From: an uncultured Clostridia bacterium
GTDB lineage: Bacteria; Bacillota; Clostridia; Oscillospirales; Ruminococcaceae
Direction of reading: 5' to 3'
NCBI GenBank assembly: GCA_937907305.1
Contig: CALERQ010000185.1
Coordinates: 1 to 11,644 of the forward strand
DNA length: 11,644 nucleotides
Below, piece after piece: positions 1-7,768 of the stretch; positions within the stretch are counted from its first letter, which is position 1; the number at the start of each line of letters is the position of its first letter. Under the pieces are notes generated by a model that did no database searches, was not told the DNA's origin, and was given only the letters and a program-made list of their open reading frames with translations. A program made the position numbers and the translations under genes.

Positions 1-1
1 C

Positions 2-352
2 CCTGGGAAATTTGGTAAGGCAATGATCCTGCAGGTATTACCCGGTACACAGGGTCTGTACGGCACGGTCGTATGGTTCTTCTCCATTTATGCCATTGGC
101 CTTTTGAATGGCAACACTGACCTTAGCGTGATGGAAGGCCTGCGCTGCTTTGCGGCCTGCCTGCCTATGGCACTGGGCGGCCTGCTCTCCGCTATCGCGC
201 AGGGGCGTGTAGCGGCTTCCTCCATCAATATTCTGGCCAAGAAGCCCTCTGACTGGTCCAAGGGTCTGGTACTGTGCGGCATTGTGGAGTTCTATGCCAT
301 TCTTTCGCTGTTGGCTTCGATGCTGATGCTGTACTTCCTGTTCCTGGCATAA
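2..352 (+). CDS. atpK: V/A-type ATP synthase subunit K (membrane ring proteolipid), 5' end missing
   Basis: Forms the membrane rotor ring that carries ions across the membrane as the V/A-type ATPase turns. The reading frame is open to the window edge, and the codons before the ATG at 23 (PGKFGKA) already match the family, so that ATG is an internal Met and not the start. Compared with Enterococcus hirae NtpK (156 residues, as I remember it), about 48 residues are missing, i.e. the first helix and most of the second. What remains is the end of the first hairpin (LPGTQGLYG) and the whole second hairpin, with SAIAQGRVAA and the ion-carrying glutamate in VEFYAIL (codon 287-289). The residues equivalent to NtpK L61, T64, Q65, Q110 and E139, the Na+ ligands there, are all present. 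It is followed after 24 nt by atpE. Also called ntpK. Confidence 0.95.
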   Translation, partial: PGKFGKAMILQVLPGTQGLYGTVVWFFSIYAIGLLNGNTDLSVMEGLRCFAACLPMALGGLLSAIAQGRVAASSINILAKKPSDWSKGLVLCGIVEFYAILSLLASMLMLYFLFLA

Positions 353-376
353 GAAAAACAGGAGAAAGGAGCCCTT

Positions 377-979
377 ATGGAAGGAATCAAAAAGATCACC
401 GCGCGCATCATTGAGGATGCCGAGCGGGAGATTGCCCAAATGCAGTGGGAAAATGAAGAAAAGATCAATGCCTTGACGGCGGAGGCCCAATCGGCGGCGG
501 AACAGGAAAGCCTGGAGCTCTTGACCCGCGGGCGCCGCGCGGCGGAGGAACGACGGGAGCGCCTGTCCTCTTCGGCGGCAGTGGAGTGCCGCAAGATGGA
601 ATTGGCAGCTAAGCAGGAATTATTGAATGAAGCTTTCGCGGCGGCGGTGGAGGAGTTATGCCACTTGCCCCGAGAAAAATATCTTGCGCTGATCGCCTCA
701 CTGGCTGCGGAAGCGGCTGAAGGAGGGGAGGAGATGATCCTTTCCCCACAAGATTCCGGTGAAATCGGCCCGGAGGCTGTGCTGCTGGCGAATACCGCCC
801 TGCGCGAAGCAGGCAAGCCGGGAAAGCTGACCCTCAGTGCTGAGACCCGTCCCATTCCGGGCGGATTTATCCTCAGCCACGGTGATGTGGAGCTGAACTG
901 TGCCTTCGATACCCTGGTGCGGCTGCAGCGGGAAAAGCTGGAGAAAGAGGTCGCTGCGATCCTCTTTCCCGTACAGTAA
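377..979 (+). CDS. atpE: V/A-type ATP synthase subunit E (peripheral stalk)
   Basis: Soluble peripheral stalk subunit that, with subunit G/H, holds the A3B3 head still against the rotor. The 200-residue length is normal for the family. Residues 1 to about 95 are a charged, Ala/Glu/Arg-rich helix that should form the coiled coil (it begins MEGIKKITARIIEDAEREI). The C-terminal part is the globular domain that binds the head; it ends with the family-like pattern GGFILSHGDVELNCAFDTL followed by a helix rich in Arg, Lys and Glu. The ATG at 377 is preceded by GGAGAAAGGAG (361-371), 5 nt away. It sits 24 nt after atpK and 12 nt before atpC in one operon. The identification rests on the C-terminal pattern together with gene order; the N-terminal half alone would not be diagnostic. 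Also called ntpE. Confidence 0.9.
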   Translation: MEGIKKITARIIEDAEREIAQMQWENEEKINALTAEAQSAAEQESLELLTRGRRAAEERRERLSSSAAVECRKMELAAKQELLNEAFAAAVEELCHLPREKYLALIASLAAEAAEGGEEMILSPQDSGEIGPEAVLLANTALREAGKPGKLTLSAETRPIPGGFILSHGDVELNCAFDTLVRLQREKLEKEVAAILFPVQ

Positions 980-991
980 GGAGGGGCTGCG

Positions 992-1958
992 ATGACCCCC
1001 ATCAAGGATACTGACTATTTGGCGGTCTCTGCCCGGCTGCATGCCATGGAGACCCGCCTGCTGACCTCGGAAAGGGCAGAGCGTTTATTGGAAGCAGCCA
1101 GTGATGAGGAAGCAAGAAAACTGCTGGCAGAATGCGGTTATGCTGATGCTCTCCCATTGGAGGAAGCGCTGCGGGAGCGTCGGGAAACGCTTTACAAGGA
1201 GCTGACGACCGCTGTACCGGAGCCAAGACTCATTGAGCTATTCCAGCTTAAATACGATTACCACAATATCAAGGCGATCCTTAAGGCAGAACGCCGGGGA
1301 ATTTCGCCGGAAAAGCTTCTGCTGCCAGGCGGCCGGTATGATGCCGCCCAACTGCAAAGTGAATGGCAGCAGGAGCATACACTCCAGGTAAGTGATATAG
1401 CCCGCCGTGCGGCGCAGGAAGCAGCAGCTCTTCTGCGGGAAAATGATCCACAAGGCGCCGATTTGCGGCTGGATGCTGCTTGTTACAGTGAAATGCGCAC
1501 TTTAGCCGAAGAAATGAAAAGCAACTTTTTGCAGGGGTGTGTGGCAACTGATAGATGCCGCAAACCTGCGTACTGCGGTGCGGGCCGCCCGCAGCGGCAG
1601 TAGCGAGGTCTTGTCTCGGGCCCTTTTGGAGGGCGGTAGTGTTTCTCCTCACGCCATAATGGTGACGGAGCCAGCCAAGCTGGGTGAGCTGTTCAGTGCC
1701 GGGGCGCTTAGCAAAGCGGCGGCACTGGGAGCGGCCGCAACCAGCGGCGGACCGCTGACGGCATTTGAAAAGGCCTGCGATGAAGCGACTGAAGCCTATC
1801 TTTCGGCAGCCCGCCGTACCCCTTTTGGGGAGGAAACGGTGCTGTGCTACCTGGCTGCTGTGGAAAATGAAATCACCGCGATTCGCATTATTATGATGGG
1901 TCGGCAGGCGGGGCTTTCATCGGAAATGATCCGCAGTCGTCTGCGTCAGGCAGAATAA
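992..1958 (+). pseudogene. atpC: V/A-type ATP synthase subunit C, interrupted by a one-base frameshift
   Basis: Subunit C (yeast subunit d equivalent) is the funnel-shaped adaptor joining the D/F rotor shaft to the K ring. The first frame starts at ATG 992 behind AAGGAGG (978-984) and carries the family N terminus (DTDYLAVSARLHAMETRLL) up to FLQG, near 1537. It then reads 22 unrelated residues to a TAG at 1601-1603. The rest of the protein continues in the +1 frame, from VWQLIDAANLRT to a TAA at 1956-1958. Joining the frames at the GGGG run (1534-1537) with one G fewer gives FLQGVWQLIDAANLRT, with the usual spacing between the FLQ and LID elements. The repaired product would be 321 residues, close to the family size. 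The 967-nt span is one base over a multiple of three. A sequencing or assembly error, a real mutation or recoding could each explain it. Also called ntpC. Confidence 0.88.
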
Positions 1959-1969
1959 GGAGGTGCCGA

Positions 1970-2278
1970 ATGTATCAAATAGCTGTACTGGGCGATGCCC
2001 AAAGCGTCCAGGGTTTTGCGGCACTGGGTCTGCAGGTATGCCCGGCGGAAAGTGCGGAGGAGGCTCGACCGATCCTGCACCGCCTGGCCAAGGAGAATAC
2101 CGCCATTATCTATATCACCGAACAGCTAGCGGTTGGCCTTACAGCGGAATTGGACCGTTACCGTAAGTCGGCTGCCCCGGCCATCATCCTCATCCCCGGT
2201 AAAGAGGGCAGCCTCGGCCTGGGAATGCAGCAGATAAAAACCACAGTGGAGCGCGCTGTCGGCGCCGATATCATCTGA
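1970..2278 (+). CDS. atpF: V/A-type ATP synthase subunit F (rotor shaft)
   Basis: Small soluble subunit that binds subunit D and forms the central rotor shaft; E. hirae calls it NtpG. The 102-residue length is normal. Recognisable elements are the Rossmann-like first strand and loop (IAVLGDAQSVQGFAALG, residues 4-20), the middle strand with AIIYITEQLA, and the C-terminal IILIPGKEGSLGLG followed by VERAVGADII, which is the classic family ending. The ATG at 1970 has a near-perfect ribosome binding site, AAGGAGGT (1957-1964), overlapping the atpC stop codon. That placement suggests translation is coupled to the end of atpC, which matters because atpC is frameshifted: ribosomes ending early at 1603 would not reach this site. 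A second, shifted open frame from 1963 is a shadow. Confidence 0.94.
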   Translation: MYQIAVLGDAQSVQGFAALGLQVCPAESAEEARPILHRLAKENTAIIYITEQLAVGLTAELDRYRKSAAPAIILIPGKEGSLGLGMQQIKTTVERAVGADII

Positions 2279-2297
2279 GTAAAGGAAGGAAAGCCCC

Positions 2298-4073
2298 ATG
2301 GGAAAAATCGTTAAAGTTTCCGGGCCGCTGGTGGTTGCCACCGGGCTGGAGGAAGCCAATATGGCGGATGTGGTTCGGGTAGGGGAGCAGCGCCTTATCG
2401 GCGAGATCCTGACCATGAACAGCGGCTCCGCCACTATCCAGGTCTACGAGGAGACCTCGGGCCTTGGGCCCGGCGCAGAGGTAGTTACCACTGGTTCGCC
2501 CCTTTCGGTAGAGCTGGGCCCCGGCCTGGTGGAAAATATTTATGATGGAATTCAGCGTCCGCTGGATGCCATCATGAAAAAAGTGGGCGGCAATAACCTG
2601 CCCCGCGGTGTGGAAGTGCCGGCCCTGGATCGTGAGAAAAAGTGGGAGTTTACCGCTACTGCCCATCTGGGTGATGAAGTCATCGGCGGTGATATTATTG
2701 GTACGGTGCAGGAGACCCCCTCCATTTTGCATAAAATTATGATCCCGCCCAAGTTGAAAGGCAAGCTTATTTCAATAAAATCCGGCAGCTACACCGTGAC
2801 CGAAACGGTTGCCGTGCTGGAGCAGCCGGACGGTACCCGCGTGGAATTGCCGATGATGCAGAAGTGGCCGGTGCGTGTGGGGCGTCCTTATCGGCGCAAA
2901 TTCCCGCCCAGTGTGCCGCTGCAGTCCGGCCAGCGCATTGTAGATACCTTTTTCCCAGTGGCAAAGGGGGGCACTGCCGCCATTCCGGGCCCTTTCGGCT
3001 CAGGCAAGACGGTAATGCAGCATGCCTTGGCCAAGTGGTCTGATGTGGATCTGGTGGTTTACATCGGCTGCGGAGAGCGCGGGAATGAAATGACCGATGT
3101 TCTGCGGGAATTTCCGGAGCTGATTGACCCCCGTACCGGCGAATCGCTGATGAAGCGCACCGTTCTCATTGCCAATACCTCCGATATGCCAGTAGCGGCC
3201 CGTGAGGCCTCCATCTATACTGGCATCACCATTGCGGAGTACTACCGTGACATGGGCTATGCCGTTGCTGTTATTGCTGATTCCACCTCCCGCTGGGCAG
3301 AGGCCCTGCGTGAGATGAGTGGTCGCCTGGAGGAAATGCCTGGTGAAGAGGGCTACCCTGCTTACCTTTCCTCCCGTTTGGCGCAGTTCTACGAGCGTGC
3401 CGGTTCCGTTGCCTGTATCGGCAGCGATGAAGAACGCCGCGGCTCCCTGACAGCCGTAGGTGCGGTATCGCCCCCTGGCGGTGACCTTTCCGAGCCAGTT
3501 TCGCAGGCGACTATGCGCATCGTCAAGGTGTTCTGGGCACTGGATGCGAGCCTGGCTTACCGCCGGCATTTCCCGGCTATCAACTGGCTTAATTCCTATT
3601 CACTGTATATCGATTCGCTGCGGCCGTGGTACGAACAGAACTTTGGCAAGGCCTTCCTGCAGAATCGAGAGTGGGCCATGTCTATCCTGCAAGAGGAGGC
3701 AAGCCTGAACGAAATTGTGCAGCTGGTGGGTAAGGACTCCCTTTCCGCCAAGGATCAAATTACCCTGGAAACAGCCCGCATGGTGCGGGAAGATTTCCTG
3801 CAGCAGAATTCCTTTGTGGATATTGATGCTTTCTCGGAGTACGACCGGCAGGCAAAGATGCTCTCCATGATCCGGCGATACGATGGTCTGTGCCGCAGTG
3901 CTGCAGAGCGAGGCTGCCATGTGGCGGATCTTTTTATGACGCCATCCCGCGAAAAACTGGGCCGTGCCAAGAGTGTACCCGCCGATTGCTATACCGAGGA
4001 ATACGATAAGCTGCTGACTCAGATGGAAGAGGAACTGGAAACCCTGGCGCAGAAAGGAGAGGAAACGCTGTGA
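2298..4073 (+). CDS. atpA: V/A-type ATP synthase catalytic subunit A
   Basis: Catalytic subunit of the A3B3 head; it hydrolyses ATP, or makes it, at the A/B interface. The 591 residues are close to the 593 of E. hirae NtpA. In order: a beta-barrel N-terminal domain (MGKIVKVSGPLVVATGL), the family-specific bulge domain (about 115-190), the P-loop GPFGSGKT at 231-238, the GCGERGNEM loop with the catalytic glutamate near 260, the Walker B region VAVIADSTSRWAEALRE, and the ATPase alpha/beta signature in PAINWLNSYS. All key residues are intact. The start at ATG 2298 is preceded by AAAGGAAGGAA (2281-2291), and the N terminus aligns with the family without an extension. The TGA stop overlaps the GTG start of atpB (GTGA, 4070-4073), which argues for coupled translation. 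Also called ntpA. Confidence 0.97.
   Translation: MGKIVKVSGPLVVATGLEEANMADVVRVGEQRLIGEILTMNSGSATIQVYEETSGLGPGAEVVTTGSPLSVELGPGLVENIYDGIQRPLDAIMKKVGGNNLPRGVEVPALDREKKWEFTATAHLGDEVIGGDIIGTVQETPSILHKIMIPPKLKGKLISIKSGSYTVTETVAVLEQPDGTRVELPMMQKWPVRVGRPYRRKFPPSVPLQSGQRIVDTFFPVAKGGTAAIPGPFGSGKTVMQHALAKWSDVDLVVYIGCGERGNEMTDVLREFPELIDPRTGESLMKRTVLIANTSDMPVAAREASIYTGITIAEYYRDMGYAVAVIADSTSRWAEALREMSGRLEEMPGEEGYPAYLSSRLAQFYERAGSVACIGSDEERRGSLTAVGAVSPPGGDLSEPVSQATMRIVKVFWALDASLAYRRHFPAINWLNSYSLYIDSLRPWYEQNFGKAFLQNREWAMSILQEEASLNEIVQLVGKDSLSAKDQITLETARMVREDFLQQNSFVDIDAFSEYDRQAKMLSMIRRYDGLCRSAAERGCHVADLFMTPSREKLGRAKSVPADCYTEEYDKLLTQMEEELETLAQKGEETL
4053..4062 (+). promoter_or_regulatory. Ribosome binding site deciding the GTG start of atpB
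   Basis: The purine run AAAGGAGAGG lies inside the 3' end of atpA. Its GGAG core is 10 nt before the GTG at 4070. It supports GTG as the real start and coupled translation of atpA and atpB. Confidence 0.7.
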
Positions 4074-5446
4074 TCCGTGAATATAAAACGATCCGGGAGA
4101 TCTCCGGTCCGCTGATGATAGTAGACCATGTGCAGGGTGTGACCTATGATGAGTTGGCGGAGATCGAATTGACAGACGGTACCACCCGCCGCTGTAAGGT
4201 ACTGGAGGTCAATGGCGATACCGCTGTGGTACAGCTCTTTGAGGCTTCGGCAGGTATCAATCTGGCAGAATCCAAGATTCGATTTTTGGGGCATCCCCTG
4301 CAGCTTGCTGTTTCCGGTGATATGCTGGGACGGGTCTTTAACGGCATGGGACAGCCCATAGATGGCGGCCCTGCTATTTTGGCGGATGAGTATCGGGATA
4401 TCAGTGGTCTGGCTATGAATCCCGCCGCCCGCAATTACCCCAATGAGTTTATCCAGACCGGCATCTCCACAATTGATGGTCTGAACACTCTGGTAAGAGG
4501 GCAGAAACTGCCCATCTTCTCCGGCTCCGGCCTGCCGCACGCCCAGCTGGCGGCGCAGATCGCCCGGCAGGCGCGGGTACTGGATGGCGAGAGTAACTTT
4601 GCCGTAGTCTTTGCCGCCATCGGCATCACTTTTGAGGAATCGGAGTTTTTTGTCAATGAATTCCGCCGTACCGGCGCTATCGACCGCACGGTGCTGTTTA
4701 CCAACCTGGCCAATGATCCGGCGGTCGAGCGTATTGCCACCCCGCGTATGGCGCTTACCGCTGCTGAGTATCTCGCCTTTGACCTCGGTATGCATGTGCT
4801 GGTCATCCTCACTGATATCACCAACTACGCTGAAGCGCTGCGGGAAATTTCTGCCGCTAAAAAGGAAGTCCCCGGGCGCCGCGGCTACCCTGGCTACCTG
4901 TATACCGACCTGGCTACAATGTATGAGCGTGCTGGCCGACAGGTGGGGAAAGAGGGCTCTATCACCATGATTCCCATTCTTACCATGCCGGAGGATGACA
5001 AGACCCATCCCATCCCCGATTTGACTGGCTATATCACCGAGGGCCAGATTATACTTTCCCGTGAGCTGTTCCGCAGGGGCATTAATCCGCCGGTGGATGT
5101 GCTGCCCTCCCTTTCCCGTTTGAAAGATAAGGGCATCGGGGCAGGGAAGACCCGGGAGGATCATTCCGGTACCATGAACCAGCTCTTCGCCGCCTATGCC
5201 ACAGGCAAGGAAAACAAGGAGCTGATGTCTATTTTGGGAGAGGCGGCTCTCTCCGAGGTGGATCTGCAGTATGCCCGCTTTGCCGATGAATTTGAGCGGC
5301 GGTATGTTTCGCAGGGCAGTGAGGAAAACCGATCCATTGAGGAAACGCTGGACCTGGGTTGGCAGCTGCTTAGTCTGCTGCCCAAGAGCGAGCTTAAGCG
5401 TATTAAGCCGGAGTATATCGAAAAATACCTGCCGCAGCAGAGCTAA
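4070..5446 (+). CDS. atpB: V/A-type ATP synthase regulatory subunit B
   Basis: Non-catalytic nucleotide-site subunit that alternates with A in the head and supplies the arginine finger. The 458-residue length equals the usual size. The N-terminal barrel begins IREYKTIREISGPLMIVDHV. The P-loop position holds SGSGLPHAQLA (151-161), without the Lys-Thr of a working Walker A, as expected for B subunits. VLPSLSRL carries Arg350, which corresponds by number and context to the arginine finger of E. hirae NtpB. The ending LKRIKPEYIEKYLP is family-like. Translation starts at GTG 4070, overlapping the atpA stop by 4 nt. A long open frame on the other strand (4019-5698) is an antisense shadow with no recognisable protein. 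Also called ntpB. Confidence 0.97.
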   Translation: MIREYKTIREISGPLMIVDHVQGVTYDELAEIELTDGTTRRCKVLEVNGDTAVVQLFEASAGINLAESKIRFLGHPLQLAVSGDMLGRVFNGMGQPIDGGPAILADEYRDISGLAMNPAARNYPNEFIQTGISTIDGLNTLVRGQKLPIFSGSGLPHAQLAAQIARQARVLDGESNFAVVFAAIGITFEESEFFVNEFRRTGAIDRTVLFTNLANDPAVERIATPRMALTAAEYLAFDLGMHVLVILTDITNYAEALREISAAKKEVPGRRGYPGYLYTDLATMYERAGRQVGKEGSITMIPILTMPEDDKTHPIPDLTGYITEGQIILSRELFRRGINPPVDVLPSLSRLKDKGIGAGKTREDHSGTMNQLFAAYATGKENKELMSILGEAALSEVDLQYARFADEFERRYVSQGSEENRSIEETLDLGWQLLSLLPKSELKRIKPEYIEKYLPQQS

Positions 5447-5454
5447 GGAGGGAG
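5445..5454 (+). promoter_or_regulatory. Ribosome binding site deciding the TTG start of atpD
   Basis: AAGGAGGGAG overlaps the end of the atpB stop codon. Its GGAGG core (5447-5451) is 7 nt before the TTG at 5459. The nearest in-frame ATG (5489) is much too far away and would cut off the conserved NPTRMEL. Confidence 0.85.
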
Positions 5455-5458
5455 CAAC

Positions 5459-6139
5459 TTGTCGGGAACGATTATTAACCCTACCCGCATGGAGTTGACC
5501 CGCCTGAAACGCCAGCTGCGTACTGCTCAGCGTGGCTATAAACTGCTGCGGGATAAGCGCGATGAGCTGATGAAGCAATTTATGGAGACAGTGCGGGAAA
5601 ACCGTGCTTTGCGCCAGCGCGTGGAGCAGGGCCTTTTCGAAGCACATGCTTCCTTTGCGGTGGCGGCGGCGTTGATGACGCCAGAGATGCTGCAGCAATC
5701 GCTGCTCATTCCCAGCCGCAGTGTGGAGTTAGATGTGAGCTTTGAGAATATCATGTCGGTGGAGGTGCCCCGCTACCATTTTACCGAAAAGCAGGGCGGC
5801 AGCGTCTACCCCTACGGCTTCGCGCAGACCAGCGGTGAGCTGGATGATGCGGTGACGGCACTTTCCGGGGTATTCCAGGATATGTTGCGTCTGGCGGAGA
5901 TCGAAAAGACTACGCAGCTGTTGGCGGAGGAGATTGAAAAGACGCGCCGCCGGGTAAATGCGTTGGAGCATGTTAAGATCCCGCAGATGCAGGAGAATAT
6001 CCGCTACATTACCATGAAGCTGGATGAAAACGAGCGAGCCAATACAATTCGCCTGATGAAGGTCAAGGATATGATCCTCAAGGAGGCCATTCTGGAGCAA
6101 CGCGCCGCCGATGCTGAAGCCCTGCGGGAAAGTGGTTAG
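5459..6139 (+). CDS. atpD: V/A-type ATP synthase subunit D (central rotor shaft)
   Basis: Subunit D is the long helical hairpin that turns inside the A3B3 head, analogous to the gamma subunit of F-type enzymes. The 226 residues are close to the family norm. The N-terminal helix carries the strongly conserved INPTRMELTRLKRQLRTAQ and GYKLLRDKRDELMKQF. The C-terminal helix (about residues 140-205) contains TRRRVNALEHVKIPQMQ and ITMKLDENERANTIRLMKVKD. Between them is the short globular part with VEVPRYHF. A TTG at 5459 is taken as the start because it has a very good ribosome binding site and keeps the NPTRMEL motif. This is the last gene of the operon here; a terminator hairpin follows 26 nt after the stop. 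Also called ntpD. Confidence 0.96.
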   Translation: MSGTIINPTRMELTRLKRQLRTAQRGYKLLRDKRDELMKQFMETVRENRALRQRVEQGLFEAHASFAVAAALMTPEMLQQSLLIPSRSVELDVSFENIMSVEVPRYHFTEKQGGSVYPYGFAQTSGELDDAVTALSGVFQDMLRLAEIEKTTQLLAEEIEKTRRRVNALEHVKIPQMQENIRYITMKLDENERANTIRLMKVKDMILKEAILEQRAADAEALRESG

Positions 6140-6160
6140 CCCATATAATGCGCAAAATAC

Positions 6161-6192
6161 AAAAATCCCCCGGAGCAGTTTGCTTCGGGGGA
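6161..6192. terminator. Shared hairpin terminator between convergent atpD and brnQ
   Basis: TCCCCCGGAGC (6166-6176) and GCTTCGGGGGA (6182-6192) form an 11-bp stem with one G-T wobble and a 5-nt loop. On the minus strand it is followed by ATTTTTGTATTTT, a good U tract, 20 nt after the brnQ stop. On the plus strand the downstream sequence is GCTGTTAT, a poor U tract, so it is a clear terminator for brnQ and a weaker one for the ATPase operon. Confidence 0.85.
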
Positions 6193-6212
6193 GCTGTTAT
6201 GATAAGAGATAA

Positions 6213-7580
6213 TCAGGTGACGGATTTACTTCTTCCTTTGGCGGTAAAGTGCACAGAAAGCCCGATGATAAGCCCCAGTGCGGCGGGGCATACCCAACCC
6301 AGTCCCAGCCCGGAAAGCGGCAGGACGCCGCCCACAGCCTCAATGAGACCATCCAGGTGGCAGGCGGACCGCAGAGCGGCCGGCAGGGTGCGAAGCAAGT
6401 CATACAGGGCAGCAACCAGTGTTAGGCCAATGACCCAGTTATAAACTGCTCTATCATGGCCAAAGAATTTACCGAACAGTGCCAGCAGGATGAGAGTGAT
6501 GGCCAGCGGGTATAGGAACATCAAAACAGGCACCGAGTAATCAATGATCGTGCTTAGACCAAAATTGGCGATGATAAGGGATACCAGGGTAAAGATGATT
6601 GCCCATACCCTGTAGCTGGGACCTTTGGGGAACAACCCATTGAAAGTTTCGGCACAGCTGGTGATAAGGCCAACAGCGGTCTTCAGACAGGCCAGTGTTA
6701 CTGTAATGGCCAAAATCAGAAGGCCGATGCGACCCAAATAGGTTTGGGAGATCTGCGCCAGGGCAATGCCACCGTTTTCAGCAGCAGGCAGTACGCCGCG
6801 ACTCTTGGCACCCATGGCCGTAACAGCTACATAAATGACACCCATGAGCAGACAGCTGAAAATTCCTGCCTTGGCGGTATTACTGGCGACAGCGCCCGGC
6901 TCTGTTACGCCCAGTTCCCGGATGACCTGCACTACGATGATGCCGAAGGCAAGGCTGGCCAGGGCATCCATGGTGTTGTAACCCTGCAGGAAGCCGGTGA
7001 AGAACGGCTGCGACACATAGCCGCCCAGTGGCTCTATGCTGGAAATTGGTGCGGCGGAGGGGGAGACCAGTGCCACTACAATGAGGATGCCGAGGAACAG
7101 CAGGAAGAAGGGATTGAGGATCTTGCCGACCCAAGTGAGAATCTTGCCGGGATAGAGAGAGAACAGCAATGCTGCAATAAAGAAGGCCACTGTAAACAGC
7201 AGCAGATAAAGCTGTAGATCTCCATTCTGTGGCAGGATTTGTTCCAAGCCGACAGTAAAGGAAACGGTGGCGCAGCGAGGGATGGCAAAGAATGGCCCAA
7301 TAGTAAGATACAGCAAGCAGGTAAAGAAATAGGCATAGGGGCGGTTTACCTTGCTGCTCAGGGAGAACAGGCCATCGCTGCGGGAAAGCCCCAGTGCCGC
7401 TACACCAAGCAGCGGCAGGCCTACACCGGTAATGAGCAGGCCGATGATGGCAGTCCACATATGGCGGCCGGCCAGCTGCCCTACTGAAACAGGGAAGATG
7501 AGATTGCCGGCGCCAAAAAACAAGCCAAACAGCATGCTGGCAACATAGATGTACTCTTTTACAGTCAGTTTCTTTTTCAT
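6213..7580 (-). CDS. brnQ: BrnQ branched-chain amino-acid:cation symporter
   Basis: Inner-membrane carrier of the LIVCS family that takes up leucine, isoleucine and valine with Na+ or H+. The 455 residues are nearly all hydrophobic, and I expect about 12 membrane helices. The N terminus shows the family hallmark FGLFFGAGNLIFP (residues 18-30); other typical stretches are GVGLPLLGVAALGLSRSDGL, TIGPFFAIPRCATVSF and QGYNTMDALASLAFG. The ATG start (complement of 7578-7580) has AAAGGAG upstream on the minus strand (about 7586-7592), 5 nt away. It is convergent with atpD and lies downstream of tRNA-Ala on the same strand. The leader of about 50 nt after the tRNA terminator is too short for a T-box, and I see no attenuator. 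A link to Na+ use by the neighbouring ATPase is possible but is only inference from position. Confidence 0.95.
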   Translation of the reverse strand: MKKKLTVKEYIYVASMLFGLFFGAGNLIFPVSVGQLAGRHMWTAIIGLLITGVGLPLLGVAALGLSRSDGLFSLSSKVNRPYAYFFTCLLYLTIGPFFAIPRCATVSFTVGLEQILPQNGDLQLYLLLFTVAFFIAALLFSLYPGKILTWVGKILNPFFLLFLGILIVVALVSPSAAPISSIEPLGGYVSQPFFTGFLQGYNTMDALASLAFGIIVVQVIRELGVTEPGAVASNTAKAGIFSCLLMGVIYVAVTAMGAKSRGVLPAAENGGIALAQISQTYLGRIGLLILAITVTLACLKTAVGLITSCAETFNGLFPKGPSYRVWAIIFTLVSLIIANFGLSTIIDYSVPVLMFLYPLAITLILLALFGKFFGHDRAVYNWVIGLTLVAALYDLLRTLPAALRSACHLDGLIEAVGGVLPLSGLGLGWVCPAALGLIIGLSVHFTAKGRSKSVT

Positions 7581-7630
7581 GGAGTCTCCTTTGACGGTTA
7601 GGGAAGAAGGAATAAAAACGGCCGGTTATA

Positions 7631-7663
7631 CAAAAAATCCGCAGAAACTGTGTTCCTGCGGAT
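7631..7663 (-). terminator. Rho-independent terminator of tRNA-Ala
   Basis: Read on the minus strand, ATCCGCAG and CTGCGGAT form a perfect 8-bp stem with an 11-nt loop (plus-strand arms 7637-7644 and 7656-7663). It is followed directly by TTTTTTG. It lies 6 nt past the CCA end of the tRNA. Confidence 0.88.
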
Positions 7664-7669
7664 CTCTGC

Positions 7670-7745
7670 TGGTGGAGACGAAGAGGATCGAACTCTCTAC
7701 CTCTTGACTGCCAGTCAAGCGCTCTCCCAAGTGAGCTACGCCCCC
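7670..7745 (-). tRNA. tRNA-Ala, anticodon GGC
   Basis: The 76-nt minus-strand sequence folds as a full cloverleaf. The acceptor stem is GGGGGCG with CGTCTCC, the D stem GCTC with GAGC, the anticodon stem CTTGA with TCAAG, and the T stem GAGAG with CTCTT around loop TTCGATC. The anticodon loop CTGGCAG puts GGC at positions 34-36 (plus strand 7710-7712), reading the alanine codon GCC. The acceptor stem has the G3-U70 wobble pair, the main identity mark of tRNA-Ala. The discriminator is A and the CCA end is encoded. It has its own promoter and terminator, so it is a single-gene transcription unit. Confidence 0.97.
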
Positions 7746-7768
7746 ATGTGTTTTTGGACTGCTTGACT

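Noticed and set aside
23..352. ATG at 23 as the start of atpK
   Set aside because: The codons upstream of it within the window already encode conserved subunit K sequence, and a protein starting there would lack the first hairpin.
1539..1958. Separate gene starting at GTG 1539
   Set aside because: The GTG is within 2 nt of the only purine run, there is no properly spaced ribosome binding site, and the product is the exact continuation of subunit C. It is better explained by a frameshift.
4019..5698. Open frame of 559 codons on the minus strand, opposite atpB
   Set aside because: It lies wholly antisense to the clearly real atpB and neighbouring ATPase genes, has no recognisable domain or ribosome binding site, and its composition is that expected from reading the complement of a biased coding sequence.
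7625..7630. TATAAC on the minus strand as a -10 box for brnQ
   Set aside because: No acceptable -35 sequence lies 16-18 nt upstream, where the tRNA terminator hairpin sits, and the extended -10 TGn is absent. A brnQ promoter may exist here, but I cannot support it.
7581..7669. T-box or leucine attenuator in front of brnQ
   Set aside because: The hairpin with a U tract in this stretch belongs directly to the tRNA end, and only about 50 nt remain before brnQ. There is no T-box consensus and no leader peptide.
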